Positions 27,384-36,628 of a DNA stretch of 64,000 nucleotides are shown in pieces. The notes beneath the pieces are model-generated. The model had not been told where the DNA came from, searched no databases, and saw only the letters and a program-made list of their open reading frames with translations. The position numbers and the translations under genes are program-made. The DNA comes from Viridibacillus arenosi (GTDB lineage: Bacteria > Bacillota > Bacilli > Bacillales_A > Planococcaceae): the NCBI RefSeq assembly GCF_001955655.1, contig NZ_MSPW01000003.1, positions 248,001 to 312,000 of the forward strand. The letters run 5' to 3'. Position 1 is the first letter of the stretch; each line of letters begins with the position of its first letter.

Positions 27384-27449
27384 ACAAACGATATACAATT
27401 ACGTTTATCTAATAACAAACATAATAGTATATCGTTTGTCATTAGTCAA
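27384..27449 (-). promoter_or_regulatory. Promoter with long inverted repeat upstream of the MATE/tetR relic
   Basis: On the minus strand TTGACT (27444-27449) and TATTAT (27421-27426) are 17 bases apart. ACAAACGATATAC occurs as a perfect 13-base inverted repeat: one arm in the spacer (27427-27439) and one after the -10 box (27384-27396). This is what a repressor binding two sites around the start would use. Confidence 0.65.
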
Positions 27450-27452
27450 TAT

Positions 27453-27604
27453 TCCTTAGTGACTTTCTCTTGTTTTTTCTTATTAGACTAGCAAGGTGTG
27501 TATTTATTTCCGAAAATGTCTGAATATAATAAAAGAAAAATGTTATAAGTATTTATATAGACAAAAATAAGACCAAGAGCGATTTTATGCCCTTGGTCAT
27601 TATT
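27453..27604. repeat. Dispersed repeat copy 2, ending in a hairpin
   Basis: Shares CCTTAGTGACTTTC at the left end, TTAGACTAGCAAGGTGTGTA at 27484-27503, TATTTATATAGACA and the hairpin loop CCAAGAGCGATTTTATGC with copy 1. The stem here is GACCAAG with CTTGGTC (27571-27598). It lies just downstream of the broken SDR gene. Confidence 0.6.
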
Positions 27605-27622
27605 AAATATCTATTTTGTATT

Positions 27623-28274
<652 letters not shown>

Positions 28275-28427
28275 CTAATGGATTCATTTGAAATTTCTTT
28301 ACAAAACTACCGTAACCAGTTGCTAATTGTATTGTGATTTCATAGTTTCCTTTATAGTAATTGATTCGACAATGACTCCAAAACTCCTTTGATTCCCTAC
28401 ATATCATCAGTTTTTTTATAAAGTCAA

Positions 28428-28478
28428 AAAAATTCCGAGCAGTCTCCTATTACCTATTTGAGACTGCTCGGAATTTAT
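28428..28478 (-). terminator. Terminator of the cobalamin operon
   Basis: AAATTCCGAGCAGTCTC (28430-28446) pairs perfectly with GAGACTGCTCGGAATTT (28460-28476). Seven T follow on the minus strand. It lies directly after cobQ. Confidence 0.92.
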
Positions 28479-28481
28479 TAT

Positions 28482-29999
28482 TTATATAGTTGAGGGTGAT
28501 GTAAGTTTCATGATTTCATATACTTTTTCCATATCGGTATGCTTTTTTACATGCTCCGCAAGTAACTGATAAGCATCTTCACGGCGTTGTGCATCGGTTT
28601 TAACCTCTTCTGAAATAGCAGGTAAACCCTTTTCAATTCTTAAGGCATTTACTATTTCACGAGTATATTCTCGGTTATTAAAAATTCCATGGAAATATGT
28701 GCCGATAACACGCCCATCCGATGATACTGCCCCATCTAAACGGCTATCATGTAGTTTTAAAAAGGCCATTGTATTGGAATCGTGTATTTCAGTTTGACCT
28801 AGATGTATTTCAAAGCCAGTTAGCTCTTGTCCATTAGACAATAAATTTCCAGTCATTTGTTTCGTTTTCTTTGAAGTATTGAAAACCGTGGTGACTGGTA
28901 ATAACCCTAATCCTTCAGAATTACGTCCATCACCTTCTACTGCTTCAGGATCTAACAATTGATCCCCTAGCATTTGGAATCCTCCACAAATACCGAAAAT
29001 ACGTGTCCCTTTTGCACGAAGCTTTTGAATCGCTTCCACAAAACCTTCATCTCGAAGCCATTGTAAATCATCTACAGTGTTTTTCGTGCCCGGTAATATC
29101 AGTAAATCCGGTGTACCAAGTTCACTTAATGACCGTACTAATCGAACGCCTACTTCTGGTTCATCAAAAAATGGGTCTACATCAGTGAAATTCGAAATTC
29201 TTGGTAAACGAATCATCGCTACATCGATAGCAAACTCTTGTTGTTTTGGTTTTTTAAATCGAAGTGATGATAAAGCCAATGAATCCTCTGCTTCAATATT
29301 AATTTCTATGTAAGGTACCACTGCTAACACTGGAATACCAGTTGCTTTTTCTAACCACTCAATACCATCATCTAATAACTCACGCATACCTCTAAATTTA
29401 TTAATAATAATACCTTTTACACGTTTGCGCTCAGCTTCATCTAATAATGTGAGTGTGCCAATTATAGATGCAAATACACCACCACGATCAATATCAGCAA
29501 CAAGAATAACAGCTGCGTCTGCTAGATGTGCCATCCGCATATTAGCAATATCTCGATCTTTTAGATTAATCTCAGCTGGGCTACCCGCTCCCTCTAAAAC
29601 GATTATTTCATATTCGTCTTGAAGCTTGCGTACTGACTTTTCAACTATTGGCATTGCTTCTTGAACAAAGTCGTTGCGATATGAAGTAGCTGTCATATCT
29701 AGGAAGTGCTTACCATGCACAATAACTTCAGATACCATATCTTGCTTTGGTTTTAATAAGATTGGATTCATATCTGTCGTTGCAATAACTCTTGCTGCCT
29801 CAGCCTGCACGCCTTGTGCTCGACCAATTTCTCCTCCATCAATTGTAACGAAAGAATTCAGCGCCATATTCTGTGATTTAAACGGAACAACTTTGAATCC
29901 TTCATCTGAAAAAATACGACAAAAAGCAGTACAAATCATACTCTTTCCAACGTCAGATGCTGTTCCTTGTATCATTAACGCCTTTGTGGTCAAATTCAT
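28482..29999 (-). CDS. cobQ: Adenosylcobyric acid synthase (glutamine-dependent)
   Basis: 505 residues (CobQ/CbiP). The N-terminal ATP-binding synthetase domain starts with IQGTASDVGKSMICTAFCRI, and the C-terminal class I glutaminase domain carries the catalytic Cys in IFGICGGFQMLG and the His of GTYFHGIF. It amidates four carboxyl groups (b, d, e, g) of adenosylcobyrinic a,c-diamide. It closes the cob operon, 11 bases after btuR, with AAGGA upstream and a strong terminator behind. The last gene of the operon is not in the classic B. megaterium cobI cluster, as I recall it. Confidence 0.95.
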   Translation of the reverse strand: MNLTTKALMIQGTASDVGKSMICTAFCRIFSDEGFKVVPFKSQNMALNSFVTIDGGEIGRAQGVQAEAARVIATTDMNPILLKPKQDMVSEVIVHGKHFLDMTATSYRNDFVQEAMPIVEKSVRKLQDEYEIIVLEGAGSPAEINLKDRDIANMRMAHLADAAVILVADIDRGGVFASIIGTLTLLDEAERKRVKGIIINKFRGMRELLDDGIEWLEKATGIPVLAVVPYIEINIEAEDSLALSSLRFKKPKQQEFAIDVAMIRLPRISNFTDVDPFFDEPEVGVRLVRSLSELGTPDLLILPGTKNTVDDLQWLRDEGFVEAIQKLRAKGTRIFGICGGFQMLGDQLLDPEAVEGDGRNSEGLGLLPVTTVFNTSKKTKQMTGNLLSNGQELTGFEIHLGQTEIHDSNTMAFLKLHDSRLDGAVSSDGRVIGTYFHGIFNNREYTREIVNALRIEKGLPAISEEVKTDAQRREDAYQLLAEHVKKHTDMEKVYEIMKLTSPSTI

Positions 30000-30010
30000 T
30001 CCCTCTTTCC

Positions 30011-30547
30011 TTAGAATTCTAATCCTTTAACTGCTGGAATACCTTCATCGTAATAATGTTTAGTCGCATCAATTGTAGAAACTAAATCTGCAAATTGGAC
30101 TAGTTCCTGTTTTGCACTTCGTCCAGTAACAACCAGGTGCATTGTTTTTGGTCGATTTTGAATAGCTTCAATTACTTCTTGAAGTGGTAACACATCATCA
30201 ATAGGGAATTTCGTAATTGACAATGCATTATTAAGCTCATCTAATACGAGTAAATCAATAGTTGGATCTTCAAGGGCTTCCTTTGCTTTTGTCCAAGCTA
30301 ATTGTAATGCATGTCTATGTTCTTCTGGTGTTTTAGTCCAAGTAAAACCAATACCCATTTGTTCCATTTCAACACCCAATTTTCGAAGGGCCAATGCCTC
30401 TCCGTAAGTACGTTCTGGAGATTTTATAAATTGCATATACCTGACATTTAGACCACGACCTACTGCTCGTAGCGTTACTCCTAGTGATGCAGTTGTTTTA
30501 CCTTTGCCATCCCCAGTATACATCAAAAATAGTCCTTGACGTGCCAT
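30011..30547 (-). CDS. btuR: Cob(I)yrinic acid a,c-diamide adenosyltransferase
   Basis: 178 residues of the CobO/BtuR/CobA-Salmonella type. The P-loop YTGDGKGKTTASLGVTLRA is at the N-terminus, with KSPERTYGE, LLVLDELNNAL and LVVTGRSAKQELV further on. It attaches the adenosyl group of ATP to Co(I) corrinoids. Its position between the nitroreductase-like gene and cobQ matches adenosylation before the amidations. GGGGGT precedes the ATG. Confidence 0.95.
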   Translation of the reverse strand: MARQGLFLMYTGDGKGKTTASLGVTLRAVGRGLNVRYMQFIKSPERTYGEALALRKLGVEMEQMGIGFTWTKTPEEHRHALQLAWTKAKEALEDPTIDLLVLDELNNALSITKFPIDDVLPLQEVIEAIQNRPKTMHLVVTGRSAKQELVQFADLVSTIDATKHYYDEGIPAVKGLEF

Positions 30548-30568
30548 TTAAATACCCCCTAATTTTCT

Positions 30569-31132
30569 TTATAACCACTTAGTTTTTTCTTCGTAAGAAG
30601 TACGTTTTGTAGGTGAGACTTCACGACCTTCTTCTGGATAACCAATAAAAACTGTACCAATCACTTTTTCATTTTCAGGAGAACCGATAAAATTTATCAT
30701 ACGATCATCATGTACTAAACCCACACCTCGTGTACGCCATACAAATCCTAACCCTAATTCTTTGGCAGCTAACCACATCGAATGAATAGCACAGCACACG
30801 GCAAATATATTATCCTCTGAATCATCAGGTTTATCTGGTATTTGATCCGCTGTTACAACAATGGCAACAGGTGTTGTTGTAACGACTTTTAAAGAGCTCT
30901 CAACTAAATGAGGTTTTGTAGGGAAACGTTCTTGTAAATAAGCTTCCGCCATTTCCTCATAACGAGTCATTGCTTCACCTTGGATTACATAAAAATTCCA
31001 AGGTTCGCGTAAGCGATCATTTGGGGCGAAAGTTGCAGCCTCTAGTAATTGTTCAATTTTCTCTTTTTCAACAGGCTTGTCCTCATAGTTACGGATAGCA
31101 CGTCGCTCTTTTAAAATTTCTAAAATAGACAT
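30569..31132 (-). CDS. cbiY: Nitroreductase-family flavoprotein in the cbiY position
   Basis: 187 residues of the nitroreductase fold: LKERRAIRNYEDKPVEKEKI (FMN-binding Arg), APNDRLREPWNFYVI and FVWRTRGVG, then VIGTVFIGYPEEGRE. As I recall, the B. megaterium cob operon has a gene of undetermined role, cbiY, at this place. Two roles can be imagined: flavin-driven reduction of Co(II) to Co(I) for the neighbouring adenosyltransferase, or BluB-like lower-ligand synthesis, but BluB is longer and its key residues cannot be verified here. AAAGGAG precedes the ATG. Confidence 0.8.
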   Translation of the reverse strand: MSILEILKERRAIRNYEDKPVEKEKIEQLLEAATFAPNDRLREPWNFYVIQGEAMTRYEEMAEAYLQERFPTKPHLVESSLKVVTTTPVAIVVTADQIPDKPDDSEDNIFAVCCAIHSMWLAAKELGLGFVWRTRGVGLVHDDRMINFIGSPENEKVIGTVFIGYPEEGREVSPTKRTSYEEKTKWL

Positions 31133-31177
31133 TTATTTATCTCCTTTTCATTACTCTCTATAACAGTTCACTATATC

Positions 31178-31948
31178 TTATAGCACGACAGCAGAAAGTT
31201 GTTTTTCATACCATTTAATTTTATCTCGCATTTGCACAACCTCACCAACTAATACCATCGATGGGTTATGGTATCCTTCGCTTACGACTAAATCATGAAT
31301 ATTTTCTAATGTCCCAGTTAATGTTCTTTGTTGATCTGTTGTTCCCCATTCTATAACTGCCACAGGTGTTTTTACATCTTTTCCATGGGCAATCAATTGA
31401 GAGCTTATATAAGCTAAATTACCGACGCTCATATAAAAGGCAATCGTATCGATTCCTTTTGCCAAAGCATCCCAGTTCAAATGGTCTTGTCCTTTATCTT
31501 CTCTACCATGTCCAGTGACAATTGCAAAGCTAGAAGCATATTCACGATGAGTAACCGGAATTCCTGCATAAGCAGGTGCAGCTATTCCTGCAGTAATACC
31601 AGGTATAATCTCGTATTCAATACCTTGTTCGGCTAGTACCTCCGCTTCTTCTGCTCCTCGACCAAAAACACAAGGGTCTCCGCCTTTTAATCTTGTAACC
31701 GTTTTTCCCTCTAATGCTTTTGAAACTAATAAATCATGAATTTGGTCTTGAATTAGGTGATGCTTCCCTGGTGACTTTCCACAGAAAATCAGTTCTGCAT
31801 CCTTTTTAGCATGTTCAAGTAATTTCGGATTAACTAGTCTATCGTATGCAATAACATCAGCCTTTTGAATACATTCCAATCCATAGACTGTTATTAGTCT
31901 TGGATCACCTGGACCTGCACCTACTAAATACACTTTTCCTACTGCCAT
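31178..31948 (-). CDS. cobA: Uroporphyrinogen-III C-methyltransferase (SUMT)
   Basis: 256 residues. VYLVGAGPGDPRLITVYGLE is the SAM-dependent tetrapyrrole methylase start, with YDRLVNP, TRLKGGDPCVFGRGAEEAEV and GITAGIAAPAYAGIPVTHR of SUMT. It methylates uroporphyrinogen III twice to give precorrin-2, the branch to sirohaem and B12. It overlaps the preceding dehydrogenase gene by ten bases; GGGGGATT lies inside that gene. Having both enzymes inside the cob operon makes the operon self-sufficient from uroporphyrinogen III. Confidence 0.95.
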   Translation of the reverse strand: MAVGKVYLVGAGPGDPRLITVYGLECIQKADVIAYDRLVNPKLLEHAKKDAELIFCGKSPGKHHLIQDQIHDLLVSKALEGKTVTRLKGGDPCVFGRGAEEAEVLAEQGIEYEIIPGITAGIAAPAYAGIPVTHREYASSFAIVTGHGREDKGQDHLNWDALAKGIDTIAFYMSVGNLAYISSQLIAHGKDVKTPVAVIEWGTTDQQRTLTGTLENIHDLVVSEGYHNPSMVLVGEVVQMRDKIKWYEKQLSAVVL

Positions 31949-32583
31949 GGCGCAATCCCCCTTTGTAAATAATGTTGAAATAGCTTATCACGTTCGGCTA
32001 TTTTACCTTCTTTCGTTAAGGTTAAAAATTCCGGCAGTAAAAGAGCTTCTAATATTTGCTTCTTTCTTATTTCATCTATCACATTCGTTAATACTTCCGT
32101 ACGTGCACTTTGCAAAAATGCGACATACTCTTCGTAGTAGTCATCAAATTGAAGAGTTAAATCATCTTTTACTTTCTTTGCTAAGCCAGGATTGGCACCA
32201 GCCGTTGAAACTGCAATTGTTAAATCCCCTCGTCTCAATGTAGCAGGTACAATAAAATTACTACTAACTGCGTCATCGACTATATTCAAAAGTTGATGTG
32301 ACATAGTACATTCTTTTACTTTTGCATTAACAGCTGGATGATTCGTTGCAGCAATAATGCAAAAAGCATCTTCTAAATCAGAAGCTTCAAATGACTTTTG
32401 AAACCATGTAATGAGATCATTTCGCCATTTTTCTTGCAGTTTTTCATGTAGAACTGGGCTAATGACAGTAACAATGGCTCCGGCATTTAATAGTGATGTT
32501 ACTTTCCGATTTGCCACTTTGCCTCCACCAATGACGACACAATATTTACCCTTCAACTGAAGCATGATTGGATAATATGTCAT
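31939..32583 (-). CDS. sirC: Precorrin-2 dehydrogenase (SirC/CysG-B type)
   Basis: About 214 residues. The N-terminal Rossmann motif is CVVIGGGKVANRKVTSLLNA, followed by FCIIAATNHPAVN, and the sirohaem-synthase dimer part (ATLRRGDLTIAVSTAGANPG). It oxidises precorrin-2 to sirohydrochlorin with NAD+; cobalt or iron insertion would be left to a separate chelatase such as CbiX. ATG at 32583 overlaps the cbiA stop (ATGA) and gives the usual family start; a longer GTG start at 32616 is also open. Confidence 0.92.
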   Translation of the reverse strand: MTYYPIMLQLKGKYCVVIGGGKVANRKVTSLLNAGAIVTVISPVLHEKLQEKWRNDLITWFQKSFEASDLEDAFCIIAATNHPAVNAKVKECTMSHQLLNIVDDAVSSNFIVPATLRRGDLTIAVSTAGANPGLAKKVKDDLTLQFDDYYEEYVAFLQSARTEVLTNVIDEIRKKQILEALLLPEFLTLTKEGKIAERDKLFQHYLQRGIAPWQ

Positions 32584-33950
32584 TGTTGTTGATGTCTCAC
32601 ACATGCATTCACCCACTGCTCTACTAATTCAGGGTTTGATGCGAAATGGAAATGCGTATATCCAGCAACTAAATTCCCGTTTAAATAACCTTCTGCCTTT
32701 TTACCAAAACGCCCTGTTGTTTCATAAGCTGGTTGAATTTCCTCTAAAGCTGTAAAAGTGGAGTAATGGAACTCATGCCCTTTAGCCATTTGATTTTCAC
32801 CAATTATGAAGTTACTTGGAGTGCCGGTAATATCACGATACCCTAGTGCAGCAAGCTTTTCTTGCATTTGTACAGCGCCAGGAATGATACCAGTCATTGG
32901 ATATGTATTGCCTTTTGTATCTGTAATAGAATCTGTTAAATACATAAATCCACCACATTCTGCTAAGGTAGGCATACCACTTTTCACTGCCTGTCGTATT
33001 GAATGTTTGACAGCTTCTTGTTTTGAAAGCTCAGCCGCAAATTCTTCTGGGAATCCCCCTCCTATGTATAGTCCATCCACATTTTCTGGTACTACTTCAC
33101 CATTTAGTGGTGAGAAGAAAACAAGTGATGCACCGTATGCTCTTAATAACTCTAGATTTTCTTCATAATAAAAATTAAAAGCAGCATCCTTTGCCACAGC
33201 AATTGTTACGCCTCTATCATGTCGTTGGTCAAATAATCCACTAGAGAAATGCGCAATTTCAGAGGTTTTTGCCAATTCATAAATGCGATCTATATCGACG
33301 GTTTCTGAAATGAGGAATGCAAGTTGGTCAAAGAATGGATTCAATTCACCACGTTCAATAGCAGGTATCAAACCTAATTGTCGACTTGGAATATCAATAC
33401 CATTTTCACGTTTTAAATATCCTAGTACAGGAATACCACACTCTTGTTCAATGGCGGCCTTAACTATTTTATAGTGATTTACACTACCAACTTGATTGGC
33501 AATGACCCCTATAATATTTGGCGTATCCGAAAGTATTTGGAATCCTTTAACGATGGCTGCTACACTACGGGCCATACTGGCACAATTAACGATGAGTAAT
33601 ACGGGACTATCCGTTATGACACTTATTTCAGCTGTGGAACCGGCATCATTTAATGGGCTTTTACCATCATAAAACCCCATTACGCCTTCAATAATGGAAA
33701 TATCTGCTCCTGAACTCGCACGGACTAGCATTTCCTTAACAGTTTCATGATCAAACATCCAGCTATCTAGATTACGAGAAGTACGGCCGGTTACCGCTGT
33801 GTGATATGAGGGATCTATATAATCTGGACCACATTTGAATCCTTGCACTTGATAACCTTTCTTTTGCAAAGCAGCCATTATCCCAATTGTAAAAGTCGTT
33901 TTTCCAACGCCACTTCCTGTTCCTGCAATTACTAGTCTTCTTGAACTCAT
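32580..33950 (-). CDS. cbiA: Cobyrinic acid a,c-diamide synthase
   Basis: 456 residues. P-loop VIAGTGSGVGKTTFTIGIMA at the start, the triad-type glutaminase domain at the C-terminus (AECGGFMYLTDSI with the catalytic Cys, then HEFHYSTF and YTHFHFASNP). It amidates the a and c acetate side chains of cobyrinic acid, using glutamine and ATP. GGGGGGATAA precedes GTG and ATG; the ATG at 33950 is chosen. A hairpin sits between cbiG and this gene. Confidence 0.95.
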   Translation of the reverse strand: MSSRRLVIAGTGSGVGKTTFTIGIMAALQKKGYQVQGFKCGPDYIDPSYHTAVTGRTSRNLDSWMFDHETVKEMLVRASSGADISIIEGVMGFYDGKSPLNDAGSTAEISVITDSPVLLIVNCASMARSVAAIVKGFQILSDTPNIIGVIANQVGSVNHYKIVKAAIEQECGIPVLGYLKRENGIDIPSRQLGLIPAIERGELNPFFDQLAFLISETVDIDRIYELAKTSEIAHFSSGLFDQRHDRGVTIAVAKDAAFNFYYEENLELLRAYGASLVFFSPLNGEVVPENVDGLYIGGGFPEEFAAELSKQEAVKHSIRQAVKSGMPTLAECGGFMYLTDSITDTKGNTYPMTGIIPGAVQMQEKLAALGYRDITGTPSNFIIGENQMAKGHEFHYSTFTALEEIQPAYETTGRFGKKAEGYLNGNLVAGYTHFHFASNPELVEQWVNACVRHQQQ

Positions 33951-33964
33951 CACTTATCCCCCCG

Positions 33965-34012
33965 AGATTGCAATTAAAACCGGCATAAACAACCGGTTTT
34001 AATTAGCAATTG
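33965..34012 (-). other. Intra-operon hairpin between cbiG and cbiA
   Basis: ATTGCAATTAAAACCGG (33967-33983) pairs with CCGGTTTTAATT-A-GCAAT (33993-34010), one bulged A, seven or so loop bases. There is no good T tract on the minus strand, so it is more likely an RNA processing or stability element, or a weak attenuator, than a full terminator. Confidence 0.5.
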
Positions 34013-34015
34013 ATA

Positions 34016-35143
34016 CTATTCATCATGTGAAATGACGGCAACTGAAATAGTTGTGTTACCTGATTTTTTCTTAACTAAAGCTAAATCATCTGAACCAGTA
34101 TATAAGCGAACTGCTGGTTCACTTACACCATAAGCACCTGTATATTTGAACACAGTATCTGATGGTGCTTCGATTGTGGCAATATTCAATTCAGTTGGAG
34201 TGTAGTACTTAAAATCCCATCCATATTTTGCAACAGTTTGAAGGAAACCTTGCTCATCTTTTTTTAAATCGATTGTACATAGTGCTTTGACACTTTTAAT
34301 CGAAATTTGAAGTTCTTGCAAAGTTTCCAAAATAACTTGTTCAATCTCTTCTGAAGATGTTCCGCGATTACAGCCCATTCCGATTACGACATTCTGCGGA
34401 CGATAAACAACGCCATTTTCTAATATGGCTTCTTCAGCTTTTGTTAGCAATCGGTGCGTAATGATTAATGCCCCTTTTGGCTTTGCATCTAGAGCCTTTG
34501 TAATGCTCGGATATTGTTTGATGTTTTCTGGCATAGGTGTTTGTAGATGCCACCAGTTTTTCTCACCAGACTCTTGTACAATCGCAACAGGTTCCTCATT
34601 TACTACAGATGCACTTACAGGCGTTAATTTATCTGCAGAATCCCAAACCCAGCCAAAGCGAGCACCGAAAAGGTCTACTGGAATTGTTTTTTGAACATCT
34701 GATGCAGTTGTAATAACTGCACGAGCATTTAAAGCAGAAGCTACTTCGTGTGTTAATTCATTTGCTCCACCTAAATGACCTGATAGAACACTGATGACAT
34801 TTTCCGCACGGTCATCAATGACGACAACTGCAGGATCTGTCTTTTTATCTACTAAAATAGGTGCAATCATACGTACTACAGCACCAAGTGAAATTATCAT
34901 GATGATACCTTTATATTGTTTGAACAGTGTTGGTAACAACATGCGTACACTTCCTGTAAATAGTTGAATATGCTTTTGTTGTTCATCACCTTGTTCAAAT
35001 TTACTCATATAGTATACGTCTGAGTGTACAAATGATTGATGTAGATTACGTGCTGTTTGTACACCGTGCTTCGTTATAGCAACAATGGCATATTGATTAT
35101 GTTGAACTACAATCGGTTCAATTCCTTCTTGTAATTCAATCAT
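34016..35143 (-). CDS. cbiG: Cobalt-precorrin-5A hydrolase
   Basis: 375 residues. The N-terminal part has the CbiG signature around LGAVVRMIAPILVDKKTDPA and SVLSGHLGGANELTHEVA, and the C-terminal CobE/GbiG domain contains VIGMGCNRGTSSEEIEQVI and SVKALCTIDLKKDE. It opens the delta-lactone and releases acetaldehyde (C2) after ring contraction. It overlaps the cbiF end by eight bases, as is common in this operon. Confidence 0.95.
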   Translation of the reverse strand: MIELQEGIEPIVVQHNQYAIVAITKHGVQTARNLHQSFVHSDVYYMSKFEQGDEQQKHIQLFTGSVRMLLPTLFKQYKGIIMIISLGAVVRMIAPILVDKKTDPAVVVIDDRAENVISVLSGHLGGANELTHEVASALNARAVITTASDVQKTIPVDLFGARFGWVWDSADKLTPVSASVVNEEPVAIVQESGEKNWWHLQTPMPENIKQYPSITKALDAKPKGALIITHRLLTKAEEAILENGVVYRPQNVVIGMGCNRGTSSEEIEQVILETLQELQISIKSVKALCTIDLKKDEQGFLQTVAKYGWDFKYYTPTELNIATIEAPSDTVFKYTGAYGVSEPAVRLYTGSDDLALVKKKSGNTTISVAVISHDE

Positions 35144-35921
35144 TGAGGTTCACACCTTTTCGGAATCCGTGAGTAAATGTTGCATCGTATAATTTTGAGC
35201 GGTACTCATCTTTATCATGAATATTAGGATCAAGCGCCCAACCTGCTAAAATCATAGCATGCTTACGAATACCATTTTTTCGCATATCTTCATCTAGATT
35301 AATAAGCGTTGTACGGACGATTTTTTGATCTGGCCAAGAAGCTCTTTGTATTACGGCAATTGGCGTATCATCGCTCCAACCAGCTGCTTGGAGTTCTTTG
35401 ACAATTTTCTTTGTTAAAGTAGCACTCAAAAATAATGCAATCGTACAATGGTGGCTTGCTAAATCACGAAGTTTTTCAAATTCAGGTACTGGAGTACGGC
35501 CCTCTGCACGAGTTAAAATGAGTGTTTGTGTTAAATCTGGAATTGTTAACTCAGCACCTATAGCAGCAGCTGAAGCGAAAACCGAACTGACTCCTGGAAT
35601 AACTTCTGCATGAATATCTTCCTTTTTCAGTAATGCCAGTTGTTCCATTGTCGCACCGTACATTGCAGGATCACCTGTATGGATGCGTGCTAGTGTTTTA
35701 CCAGCATTCACTCGGTCAACTATGACGGCGACCATTTCTTCTAAATGCATACCTGCTGTTTTAATTACTTCAGCTTCTGGTTTTGCTTTTGCAATAAGCT
35801 CATCATTTACTAGTGAATCTGTATACATCACTACATCTGCAGTTTGTAAAATATTTAAGCCTTTTACTGTGATTAAATCTGGATCTCCAGGGCCTGCCCC
35901 AACTATGTATATTTTTTTCAT
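35136..35921 (-). CDS. cbiF: Cobalt-precorrin-4 C11-methyltransferase
   Basis: 261 residues of the tetrapyrrole methylase fold: KIYIVGAGPGDPDLITVKGL, MYTDSLVNDELI, ARIHTGDPAMYGATMEQLAL and GVSSVFASAAAIGAELTIP, the last being CbiF/CobM-like. It transfers the SAM methyl to C11. Its ATG overlaps the cbiL stop by one base (TAATG), with GGTGGTG upstream. Confidence 0.95.
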   Translation of the reverse strand: MKKIYIVGAGPGDPDLITVKGLNILQTADVVMYTDSLVNDELIAKAKPEAEVIKTAGMHLEEMVAVIVDRVNAGKTLARIHTGDPAMYGATMEQLALLKKEDIHAEVIPGVSSVFASAAAIGAELTIPDLTQTLILTRAEGRTPVPEFEKLRDLASHHCTIALFLSATLTKKIVKELQAAGWSDDTPIAVIQRASWPDQKIVRTTLINLDEDMRKNGIRKHAMILAGWALDPNIHDKDEYRSKLYDATFTHGFRKGVNLND

Positions 35922-36628
35922 TATTTGCGCACCACCATTAATGTTAAGTATTCTAGCTCTGCATCTTCTAATTCATCCATTGACCAAATGACTTCCTCAT
36001 CAGAGGTAACCTTTGTCACGACAGAAGCCTTATCAAATAGATTTAAATCCTTTAACACGCGAATCATTAAATCCATTACTTTGGCTACTTTAATGAATAC
36101 GACAGCATCATGATCTTCAAGTGCTTTTTTCATGGCATCATAATCATCAGTAGCTGGAATAATCGCAACATGGTCATCTCCATCTGCAAGTGCAATACCT
36201 AAACGTGAAGCTGAACCGTTGAAAGATGAAATACCAGGAACTGTTTTAATCTCTATTTCTGGGTGCAATTCTTGCATCAACTTCATCATATGGATGAATG
36301 TACTATAGAGTAGAGGATCGCCTTCAGTTACAAATGCAACATCTTTGCCTTCTTGTAATTTTTCATATACTAGTTCCACTGCTTTATTCCACTCTCGATC
36401 AAGAATCTCTTGGTCCTTTGTCATTGGGAAAACAAGTCCAAGCATATCTTTTTCGCCTGGACGGATATATACATCAACAATGCGTTGTGCATAGCTTTTA
36501 CTTCCTTTACGTTTTCGCGGATAAGCGATAACTGGTGATTCCTGAATCACACGGAATGCCTTAACTGTTATAAGTTCAGGATCTCCAGGACCTACTCCTA
36601 GACCATATAAAGTACCGAAATTACTCAT
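35921..36628 (-). CDS. cbiL: Cobalt-factor II C20-methyltransferase
   Basis: 235 residues: [40 protein letters not shown] (CbiL/CobI-type loop), [19 protein letters not shown] and [20 protein letters not shown]. It is the first peripheral methylation after cobalt insertion, at C20. The start overlaps cbiET by eight bases. Confidence 0.95.
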   Translation of the reverse strand: MSNFGTLYGLGVGPGDPELITVKAFRVIQESPVIAYPRKRKGSKSYAQRIVDVYIRPGEKDMLGLVFPMTKDQEILDREWNKAVELVYEKLQEGKDVAFVTEGDPLLYSTFIHMMKLMQELHPEIEIKTVPGISSFNGSASRLGIALADGDDHVAIIPATDDYDAMKKALEDHDAVVFIKVAKVMDLMIRVLKDLNLFDKASVVTKVTSDEEVIWSMDELEDAELEYLTLMVVRK

